A program made the position numbers and the translations under genes. This document shows, piece by piece, positions 1-9,900 of a DNA stretch of 21,153 nt; positions within the stretch are counted from its first letter, which is position 1, and every line of letters starts with the position of its first letter. The DNA is taken from the NCBI GenBank assembly GCA_001579985.1, contig LRSR01014719.1:1-21153 (forward strand), given 5' to 3'. The notes under the pieces were generated by a model. That model saw only the letters and a program-made list of their open reading frames with translations. It was not told the origin of the DNA and did no database searches. The DNA comes from Hypsibius dujardini (lineage: Eukaryota; Tardigrada; Eutardigrada; Parachela; Hypsibiidae).

Positions 1-80
1 GCTTGTCTGTCTGACTGATCACATGGTTGTGTATGTGTATCTGTCTGTCTCCTTGTCTCTCTGTCTCTCTGTCTGGTTGG
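1..80. repeat. TGTCTG/CTCTGT simple repeat at the window start
   Basis: Runs of TGTCTGTCTG, TCTCTCTGTCTCTCTGTCTG and similar. Related in unit to the intronic repeats in this window; its left edge is cut by the window. Confidence 0.75.
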
Positions 81-1862
81 CTGGCACAAACAGATTTGCT
101 TTTTTACCCCCATGAAAGGACGGTGACAAGTAAAGAAATGTCACCCTAGTCTAGGCGATGATGATGCTTATTCTAAATTTTGCTTTGAGCAACGCTTTTG
201 AAATTAAACAGTCTCTTCAGAATCAGTTGGACTGTTAAATCAAGAATTATCCCAACATTTAGATCCCTCTCCAGGGTATGGTGGGCGAACAATTTATACA
301 TAAATGGAGGTCCCAGTTTCGTGCGAAGTCATTTCCTACATACAATATGGCGCTCGATATTCCCATCCCTGTCGCCGGTGCAAAAGGCAAGTATTTTATA
401 TTTTCGCTTGCAAACCAATAAAGCAATAGCGAGCTTTAATGAAATTGAAAGGCACGTCTGGGAAACTGTAGAACAAGGTCTTCACTCCTGAATTGTGCAG
501 GCGGCGGTGATCAATAACAACGGTGCTCGAATTCATCATTGATAATCAAAATTTCCTCGAGAAATTTGTGTTATCTCTGAAAACTTTCTGTCGTCAACTT
601 CCACGTCAAACTAAATACTTCTTTACTGCGCTTTTTTCATTAAAAATCCCTTTTTTTACTTTTTTCTCGTTTTTTTTTTGGCGAACACTTATATAAGAAA
701 TCAAGCAATGAAAAAAGTAATAGCACGCTGTGGCTGAAATTGGCTCAAACTTTAACCACCCTCATTTACTGGCACCAAGTAAAAAGTTGCTTTTAACTGG
801 TTAGCGTTATCTTGTGCCACGTGTGTATAACTTGGGAAAAGTGCTGCGGCAATTATCAGCCGCTCAATCTCAACGGCAGTGCACAGACTAAGATACCCCA
901 AACTATCTTCTTTTCGCAATCTATGTTTCTTTATGGTCAGCACTTTCGCATCGAGCCAGTGATCATCTTCAAAGTAGGAGTTTCAGCAGCTGTTCATGTG
1001 AGTGCCTAAACAAATCACATTTCATTATTGAAATCAAAACAGATTTAACGGGACGAATACAGATGTAGTCCTTACTTTTCACGAAGTTTTTATTTAATAA
1101 AATATTGGAAAAAAAATTGTCATCCGTTTTTATCTTCTAACATTCCCAAAAATATTTGATTATATTTTGCTGAAAGGCTACGTACGAGTAAGTCTTATTT
1201 ATTAAATTTCATTTTTAAATTTTATTTATATATGATTAATAAATTTAAAATTGATGGAAGTACAACTTCTCAACATGACCCATACAACCTGTTGTCGCCG
1301 CTTTAGTGTACAACTTAAATAAAGTTAATTAATTAAACTCTAAGTCGCTCACCTTTACTTCTGAAATAAAAAGCGGATGAGTATGAAAATCATATACAAA
1401 CAAATATCCCTACACTTAAACAACTTCAAGATACATTTATGAAAAGGAAAGTCGCTGAAGAAGCCCTAGCGATACGTACCACTGGTTACCAAAGGGAGCT
1501 CAATACAACTACTTGTACCAGTAGTGTGCTACAATAGAGAATAGTCGTAAAAAGTTCGAAGAGAGATTGGAAAGATTGTCGAATAGAGACGTGCAGTAAC
1601 GAAAAATAACCCATTCATAACTCAACGACACTCAATGCAATCATAATTCAGTGAAAAAACACGACACAACGTGTAAGGAAAAGAACACAGTTCAATCACT
1701 GTGCGTAAGACACTATACGTAAGTAAAGATGCGTTCATCCGCCCGGTTTGTCACATGCGACGCCTTTAGGGAAAGAGCTGCCACACTTGAAACAGCGATA
1801 CGCAAACGTGCACGTTACACTGAAATACGGTCCCCTGGCCACCTGTGACAGGTCTTACTTCA
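81..1862. other. Upstream DNA without a recognisable gene
   Basis: Frames at 198-491 (+), 752-943 (-) and 1748-1933 (+) are short and match no family I know. T-rich tracts lie at 640-680, and 1080-1345 is strongly AT-rich with short palindromes (TTAATTAATTAA near 1325). I see no RNA gene or clear promoter. Confidence 0.5.
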
Positions 1863-2703
1863 TTACGGATCCCTCAATATTGCGAATCTCTTTGGGGATA
1901 TGCAAATTTGACTCAATGCGATTGCGTTCCTGAAATTCGAATCGGATACGGTGGCGTAGTTGCGAGTTGAGAAATGAAAGTAGCGGTCAGACAGGTTCCT
2001 GCGAACATCTTTATTGGTCAAACGAGAACCTTGGGATGCGATACGGCTGCGCAATTCTAAATTAAATTTCAAAATAGCAACATCAGCGTAGTCACAGCAT
2101 TTATTTGGGAGAAATTCAAGGTAATCACCATACTCTGCGATGACCTCAACCCGGATGCTACAGTTAAGACTTTTGAGGATTTTAAGCGACTCCGCAAAGA
2201 ACTCATTGCAAGTCAAGTCCAGTAACTCTGCAGACTTTTGCTCAAGCGTACCGATGCCGCACGGGCATGCTCGTTCGTGGGGACGAGGTAGATCACGTGC
2301 GATTTTAAAAATGTTAGTTGCAGATGAGACACCGTCGCGCTCGGCGTTTGCAAACCCAATTTTAAACTGAACAGCCGTTTTTGAGGCTTGGCAAATAGGC
2401 ACGAGCGTAGCACCTTACAGCTGTCAAAATAACACGCTAAATTGAGGCCTGCAACCTGAGCCTGTTCCAAATACTGGAAATTTGCCTTCGGGGCGAACCC
2501 GGCCCCCTCGAGAATTTCGATCGTGTGATCCGAAAACCTAGCTCGATTGCCAATGCGTGAAGAGTATCATCTGAATGATTTTCGTTAACAACCGTTTGGA
2601 TGTTGACGCCCGGGTGGGCTCTCTGCGAGATGATAATACGACCGACGAGAAGAGTAATAGTACCGTCTTTGTCCGCGTTCATAGCGTAAAGGATCTCCTG
2701 CAA
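1863..2703 (-). pseudogene. Unrecognised minus-strand gene remnant in three overlapping frames
   Basis: Three minus-strand frames, 2703-2437 (88 residues), 2470-2213 (85) and 2402-1863 (179), overlap in order and together cover 841 bp. The GC content is visibly higher than the flanks. Protein-like composition passes from the first frame to the second near 2510 and from the second to the third near 2380, without intron-like sequence at the switches. This suggests one reading frame broken by two small indels. I do not recognise the protein; no catalytic motif, signal peptide or membrane segment is evident. It might be an old insertion or a decayed host gene. Confidence 0.4.
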
Positions 2704-3384
2704 CTGAATCTTTTTTAGCCTAGTTAATAGATGACTATCTACTCCTTTAAGATGAAATGTACTTACTCAGCTATTATCATGTACATAGTTCTGCCATGTC
2801 GGCAAAAATTAGTACGTTAGATTAGGAAATATTTGTTATCCCTGACTATATAAGCGTGTGTTGTACAGTAATGTGGGAAGTTCTTTCCTTTGACCTCTAA
2901 TCTCCTCTACCTCTCCTTTGGCTACAATTCTTCTCCTATTATTCAGTCTAATAGCTTGCATGTTGAGGTTCTTCCACCCTACTAGGGACCGAGGCCTAAC
3001 ATCAGACAGTATTTTGCGACATCTCCGGCGGTTGGGTTGAAGGGGGAACATAAATGGGCGAACAGCAACTTTTCTCAACTCGATTCCGAACTCGGCAGTT
3101 CGCTCGGGTGTCCGATATATTTTTGAACAATTTAAAAGTTTGTTTTGGCATCATGTTTGAGATCCTTTTGATACAAGAGAAATAATCTATCAATAACTAC
3201 AAAAGAGAAAATGGGAACATCGTTCGGTATAGCAAAGTGGTGTTTTGAATGGAGTAGACAAGTCTCGTGCTTGTTGCTTGGCAAAGTGAGTGTCCAGTAC
3301 AGTACTTGATGCATAAACTCGAATCAACATGGAGAGAGAAAGCATGATCTGAAGGAGAGGAAGTGTTACTTGGCTGATGTTAAA
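2704..3384. other. 5' flank of the channel gene, no gene seen
   Basis: A pyrimidine-rich tract lies at 2883-2940, and short minus-strand frames (2836-3078, 3002-3193, 3132-3314) match nothing known. The 5' UTR and promoter of CNGK should lie here unless there is an upstream non-coding exon. TATATAA near 2846 and GATATATTTTTG near 3114 are possible but weak core-promoter elements. Confidence 0.4.
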
Positions 3385-3942
3385 ATGTTCTCTTGCACAA
3401 AAGAAGTAGCGCTACTGCAGCAGTATGTGAAGAAGAAGGGTCCCCGTCGCTTCGGCGACAGCGATGAGATGAAGGAGACCAAGACCAAGATGGGCCAGAT
3501 GGTGGACATTGAATGGGGCTGGCTGGGGTACGAAAATCGCGCTAAACGAGACAGCAAGTTCACTGTCTGGGACGTCCTCATTTCCGGAATGGTCGTCCTT
3601 CAAGCCACACTCATTAGCTTCGCAGCTGCGTTTGATCCTTACAATATGTCGCTACTGATTGTGACGTACGCGTTGGATTTCATCAATCTAATTGATATTT
3701 GCATGACGGCCTGGCGCCATTACGAGCATGATTTGAGAAACACGGAGCTCCGAAGAGGTCGCTGTCGGCTGGATCTGTACTTTCGTGGTCGTTTTCTCAT
3801 TGACTTTCTCGGGATTGCTCCGGTGGAAATGATCTGTTATCTGTACCTCAAATCCAACGTGTCAGTTAATCGCTTTCAGATCATGTCCCTCTTGGCTTAT
3901 GCTCGGACCAATCGGATGCTTTGCCTATATAAAGTGTTTCGT
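3385..3942 (+). CDS. CNGK: CNGK exon 1: N-terminus and S1-S4 of repeat 1
   Basis: Encodes residues 1-186. A short charged N-terminus (KKKGPRRFGDSDEMKETKTK) precedes S1 (about residues 62-85, after FTVWDVLISG), S2-S3 (about 90-108, LDFINLIDICM), the S3 segment RGRFLIDFLGIAPVEMICYL, and S4 with basic residues in YARTNRMLCLYKVFR. The exon ends at CGT before a consensus GTAAGT donor, phase 0. A second possible donor, GTATGT, lies 11 nt downstream, but using it would add residues inside the S4-S5 linker and break the phase. Confidence 0.88.
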
Positions 3943-6900
3943 GTAAGTGAAGGTATGTCCCCCATCGAGGTTTATTTTAATCGTATAAACTTCTCAGATG
4001 TAAATGTCTGTCTGTATTTATGTATGCCGCTGTTTCTGTGCATGTTTCGTTTAAGTGTCTTTGTTTGTGTCTGCGTCTGTGTCTCGGTCGGTACCTCTCT
4101 GCGTAGGCACCTTTGCGTGCCTTCTCATTAGTTGATATTTCTTTGTTTTAGTACCTCCGTTACCTTGAGTCCCACGTCGGAGCGAACCTGAGTCTTTACC
4201 GCAGTCTGACCTATACGGTCCTATCGTGGCTTATCCTTCACATCTCAGCCTGTTTGTGGTATCTAATACCATGCCATACGTGGAGTAATATTCGCGATGG
4301 AATGCGCTTGTGCTCGGCTCCCTCGTGGATATACGGGGGCTATTACATCGAAGCCAATATTATGGGATCGTGGCCTAAACCCGATCAAGCCTTCTCTCTC
4401 TATAATTTGACGCTATTCGAGTCTTCGTGGAACATTTACAATGGCAGTTTCGACCACGGACTGGGCAAGGGCTACAGGCCTATACAGGATTGGGTAGTCA
4501 TCAATGCCACCACTGCGCAAGTCTACATGTACTCTCTCTACTTCACCATCAGCACGGCGACCACAGTTGGGTAAGAGCCAGGGAGCACATAAACAGCATT
4601 ATAACAGCGCTCGCGCTCGGTATAACTTGGCAAAATTCACAATTCTTATTCAAACAAAATTTTGACCATTTTTATACTGAAAATAGTATTTCGCTCTAAA
4701 GATTTGCAGAATCCCAAATTCATTTTCAACTGACAAGGGGTCGGAACGGGTCATGACACCCCGATTTCCTGAATTTTTTTTGCGAATAGTTGCGGTTTCA
4801 GAACAAAATAAGGAAGAAAATTCCCGCACCACGTTGTGTTATGGCCCGATTATGATTGATCAGTGTGTTATTCTTCTTCCTTATTTTTTTCTCAAACCGC
4901 GGATGTGATTGCGGTTGATTCCAAGATTTTTGACACCTGCCCATTTCAAATTTAATCTGAAATCGATTGCCATTAGCAGAATCTTTTTCGGATGCCAGGG
5001 GGCGGAGCTATGGGTCATTTCTGCAACATAACTCGGAAGCCTAGATTGAAACTAGCCCTTAGCTCCGCCTCCTGGCATCGAAAAACGATTCTGCTGATGT
5101 CAAGCGATTCAAAATTGAATTTGAAGTGGGCGGTTGTTAAAAATATTGCAATCAAACGTTTTCCAGAAAACAATGTTTTTACAGTGTTGGGATGTAGGGT
5201 AATCCGTTAGGAAGATCTGGAAGCTTTCGATTTTGTTCCTGCCGATACCAGACCTCGAGGGCCGCTGAAATATTTTTCTAAAATCTTCATTTTAAGTCTA
5301 CTATTCGCAAAAAAACTTTCAGGGAAATCGGGGTGTCATGACCCCTTCCGACCCCTTGTCAGTTAATCGATGAATGGATTTTGGAAATTTCAAATATCAT
5401 TTTTAATTGGTCTGCGTCGAACAGTTGTCGAATAACTGGAAGTTAAGCTTTTTAAAAGTTCTTAAAAACTGAACTATTTTGAAAAAAAGTTACATTGGCC
5501 AAGCAATCGTCTAGCTTTGATGTTTTCAGTTTAGGGGACGTTCACGGAGTGACGGTCGGCGAGCAGTTGTTCTCATTGTTCGTTCAGATGGAAGGTACCT
5601 TAGTCATCTTTGGCATGATCCAGGGCGGCATCACCTCAATGCTGACCAACTTTGATGTGAACCAGTTCCGCTTCAAGATGCGCGTGTCCGCCATCACCCA
5701 CTATCTTCGCGATCAAAATCAACCGTCCGAGTTGGTTCGGGATGTATTGTGCTTCTACCGTTACCTCTGGGAAAGGAGCCGTGGAATGTTGAGCGCCGGC
5801 TTGTTTGACCAGCTGCCGTTTGCTCTGCGTTCGGAAATTTCCATGGAATTGACCGGGCAGATTTTCGATAAAGCCCCACTCTTTATGAACATTGACGCCA
5901 GTTTTCTCAGGTAGCAAGTTTAATTTCCCTTGAAATAGAAAGTCAATCCATCAAACAACAAACTGTTAAATTTAATTTAAAAACATATTCATAATAAAAG
6001 TATTTATGCGAGACTAAATCTTAAACAAATTTCGATCGCGAACATGTCTTTGTGATTTTAAATAAAATCATCTTTCAAAATTGGAACATGTTCTTGACAA
6101 TTTTGCATTAGACACAATAAAAAAATGTTTAAAAAGAGCATTGTTAGGATGCTGAGCCTGAAGTTCAGGCCGATGCTAGCTCTGCCGGATCAAATTCTCA
6201 TGGAGCAGGGGGAGCTATGTGACATGATGGTGTACGTGCAGAAAGGCGAGCTGGAGGTTCTAACAGACGACGACATGCAGGTGCCTCTGATGATGCTTCG
6301 CTCGGGCAAATTAATTGGAGAAATTAATTTGATTACCCGCATGCCAAGGAAGTATTCCATCCGGGCGATTGGACACTGTGATTTGGTCGTCTTACGGACA
6401 GAGGACCTGATGGAATGTTTGCAGTCTTACCCTGAGGTGGCGGACGAGTTGAGGGTAAGCTTCGTCAACATATTTCTAAGACATCCATTGCAGCAGAGGA
6501 ACCCAATTCCAGATTATTGTTTAATCGCGGGGTCTACAGTGCGCTCCATTTACATTGTCCCAACTTTTCAAAAATTAATTTCGCCCAGAAGGAACGACAT
6601 TCTTACTCAAAAAGTATTTTCTGTCTGATAGCCAGACATCTCAATCATTCTTTTCACTCGTTTTGGCCAAGCTCTGAGAATGTTTCGACAGTGTCCTAGA
6701 CCAAACTTCTTCTACACCCGTTTTGCAATCGCTACCAGTTCGGCCATATTATTCGCCTTGTGTCTATTGCATCGCCTCTTAAAAATTGAATTTACACCGT
6801 AATCCATCGGGGATAAATCGGGCGAGTTCGACATCCATTCCTCCTTCATAATAAATTTTATTTTCCTATCTGTAGTGCCCGTAGAGATCCCAAGCTTGCA

Positions 6901-9900
6901 GGAAATTTCACGTTGGGTGGGGGATGGGGGTATCGACAAATTTGGCGATTTCTTTATGAGTCCTCGGATTTGATGACTCGAAGGATGATCCTATACGAAA
7001 CACTGATCCTCTTTCCTGCCAGATTTTTCTGGATTTTTTAGGAAGACGGCAAAAAGTGGTACAAATCTAAAATGCGTCCCATAATTTCAGAATTAATTTC
7101 GCGCACCATTTTGAATTCAAAAAACGCCAACTGAAAAAATGTGTATTGCCTACAAGATTACTAAAATAAATTTTGCGTGGGATGGATTGTGGATCACCTG
7201 ATCTGGCTGGTAAAATTTTGGCGGCAAGTTGGGACAATGTAAATGGGGCGCACTGTAAACAAAATGCTTGCTGTATAAATAAGGCCATCGGGAGTGTTAT
7301 CATTGATTATCAATCAATTATATTATTATACAACTCAAGTTGCAAAATCACAAATCAAAAAAGCCAAAGCGTCTCTGAAGTGGGATTTATTTAGGCAGTA
7401 AGAGTGGTCCTTGCAATACATTCGCTAAAAGTTTATTCGTCTGATAAACGGAATGCTCCAAGCAGTGATCTCAGCCTCAGCCAAGACAACGGTGTCAAAC
7501 TGCGTTTCCTAGGCTAAGTAGTCTGAAATAAGTGATGATCCTTCCGCGATTCTTGACGAGGTTCAGAGATCTACAAGCGAACTAGGATAAATAACTTGGA
7601 AAGTCCCGGAATAGCTCCTCTCACGGGAATTAAACCTCAATCAACTTGATTGCTGGTCGGCAGAAACTAGAGAGCAGAGTGTCCATTGAATACTGTATAA
7701 CGATGAAGATGCAACACTCATTCCACTCACTCAAGATGATAAGACAAAGTGAAGGGAGTTACTCAGCATCACACTACCAGCCCACAACAGAACAGTGCAC
7801 TAAACATTCGAAGTGTTTATTATTGAAAAGCCTCTTCAGTTGAAGTTGATTTTCTGTCTGTCGATTGAGATCACTGTTACTAGACTAGACTAAATAACAA
7901 ACAATCTTCAACCCCGCTGAAGACCAATTAAGATAAATGTGTTGACAGAGACGAGCGGAGGAGCGTGCGGGCGTGACGCCCTCTTCAGACACTCACGAAG
8001 GAATCCTCGCCAGCAACGACACTCACGAATCAGCCCGGTTGAAGGAACACGAAGCCAACCTGTTAGTGCGCATTCGGGAGGAAGAGGATAAAATGGGCGC
8101 CAATATGAGACCGCTCATGGCGGCCTTCAAGATCCGTCGGCCTCAAGAGCAAATCAACGTCTCCGAATCCATGGAGCTCTATCGCATCCGCGATCCAATG
8201 TGCGAACTTGTGGCCTACCACACCAGCGAATTGAGCGACCAGATTAAGTCTACTTACCGCAGTATCCTTCAGCAATACCGCGATTTTAGCCTCGACCCGG
8301 ACGGACTCTTTTACTACTTTTGGGAACGGTTTATTGTCCTCCTGGTTGTGGTGACGTTTTTCATTAATACCTACATCGCCTGGTTTGAGAGCTACTACAA
8401 GCTGCTGCAGGACAGCATCATCGGATATCTCCTTCTAACGGTATACAATTTAATGCAATATAACACTACTTCTAGTATTAGATTGCAATTTAATTTCACA
8501 CCCAAAAAGGAGTAAGGGTAAAATAAGAGGAGAGCATGTCTACATCATTACGTCCCGTTATTTAACACGTATTTTTAATCAGATTGATAAGTTAGGCTCG
8601 TTTAAGGTCCGTACAAGTGAGTACCAGGACCCCTGAGGGCTAAGGTTACAAGTCCGCCTTCCCTTTTCCCTTCTTATTCCCTCTCCCTTTCAATTTTGTG
8701 ATATTCAACGTTCTTTCCTAACTGGATAAATCCAAAACTGATTTTTTTACAATCCTTTAAGTTTCCTTCTCACAATATAATTGAAACCCTAAAATAGTGG
8801 ACCATTTCTGCAGGAGTGTTAAGCGAAGAAAGAGCCCTTGACTTTTTGGTCACAGCATTTACTTGACCAATGTCCGAACGTCGGCATTTTATATCTCAAC
8901 ATTCACAAACAGATTGGCTTTCCAAGACTATCCAGTTTCTTATAATCACTCAAGGGACATTGGTCAGCACTCGTAATATCAAATATAGCCAAAAAGTAGG
9001 ACGGGGATTTGTAGCCTAAGCCACCCCTCAGGGTAGGGCCAGGGAGTGGGCAAACAAGTAAAATGCAGCTTTTTTTTAATTGAACCAAAGCAACGTCGGT
9101 CTATTGTTTTTGATCATTTTGGACCAGTGGGAGTGTGAGAGTTTCATTCCAAGACCCCCCCCCCCGGATTTCAAAACCTGAATTTTTTAATCACTGTTAG
9201 ACCGTTCTGGCTTGTTTTAAACCAAGCATTTGCAGTTGTTAATAGGGAGCTTATATTGGACTCTGTCAAACTGCCGAATTTGATCGACAAACTCAAATTT
9301 TCAAAAATGTTTTCCAGTCTCGGGGCCTCAAAAATAGTCCCCCACATCCCCCCACAAGTTTCAAAATGATCAGAAACAATAGGCCAAATTTTGCCTCTGT
9401 GCCTCCACCCCTGGCCCTATCATGGAGGCTGATTTTTCCGACTTGGATCTTATAAAAGAGCCGCTATCGGTACAGTGATCTGTTTAGCTGCAAGCACATG
9501 ATTCTAAAAATATTTCTACTAAATCTCCCGTTGAATTAAATATTCTAAAAAATGTGCGTTTTGCAATATGAGATATATCTGTGATTACGTAAGTGTACGA
9601 ATGGCAATTTCTCTAGTTTCATTGTTGTACATGACTTTTGTAGGACGGAAAAGTTTAGTAAAAAAATATACAATGTCTCAAGTAGCATTGCTAGTTGATG
9701 AAGCTGCTAAGACGTATAGTACAGTACACTCAGGATAATTAATTTGAATCATGACTATGCGCCTTTCACGACAAAAGAGCAAAACTTTAGAGAGGATGTT
9801 TAGTCTTTTGACTTTAGGTTTCCTATACAATGGATGTGTTCCTTCTGCTCGATTTCGGCCTGCAGTTCTTCGTACAAATCAGCACCCCCAACGGAAAGAT

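Larger units (their letters stand above)
6537..7255 (-). mobile_element. Internally deleted Tc1/mariner-family element in intron 4
   Basis: A 719-bp element bounded by TA at 6535-6536 and 7256-7257. The terminal inverted repeats are 6537-6566 and 7226-7255, starting CAGTGCGC at each outer end, with 29 of 30 bases matching. On the minus strand, from about 6990 down to 6712, the frame reads SSHQIRGLIKKSPNLS and TQREISCKLGIS (helix-turn-helix) and soon afterwards WMSNSPDLSPMDYGVNSIFK, the end of a DDE/D transposase catalytic domain. The roughly 200 residues normally between them are absent, and a stop interrupts the N-terminal part near 6990. It is therefore a non-autonomous relic that would need a transposase from elsewhere. 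Confidence 0.9.
6455..7948 (+). other. CNGK: CNGK intron 4, between repeats 1 and 2
   Basis: A 1494-bp phase 0 intron, GTAAGC to TTGACAG. It contains the Tc1/mariner relic at 6537-7255, starting 82 bp after the donor. The remaining 7258-7948 shows no gene. Confidence 0.85.
8441..9817 (+). other. CNGK: CNGK intron 5, inside S2 of repeat 2
   Basis: A 1377-bp phase 0 intron, GTATAC to GACTTTAG. It holds the two inverted repeats described separately, and no coding signal. Confidence 0.85.

Noticed and set aside
198-491. 97-residue + strand open frame
   Set aside because: No recognisable family, no splice or start context, and no channel-like or domain-like pattern; likely chance in upstream DNA.
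752-943. 63-residue minus-strand frame
   Set aside because: Short, isolated, and without a recognisable motif.
2836-3314. Overlapping minus-strand frames in the CNGK 5' flank
   Set aside because: Three short frames with no family resemblance; a pyrimidine-rich tract explains the Arg/Glu-rich composition.
9157-9166. Poly-C run as a possible G-quadruplex
   Set aside because: A single C run with only loose partners; not enough separate G tracts on either strand to support the call.
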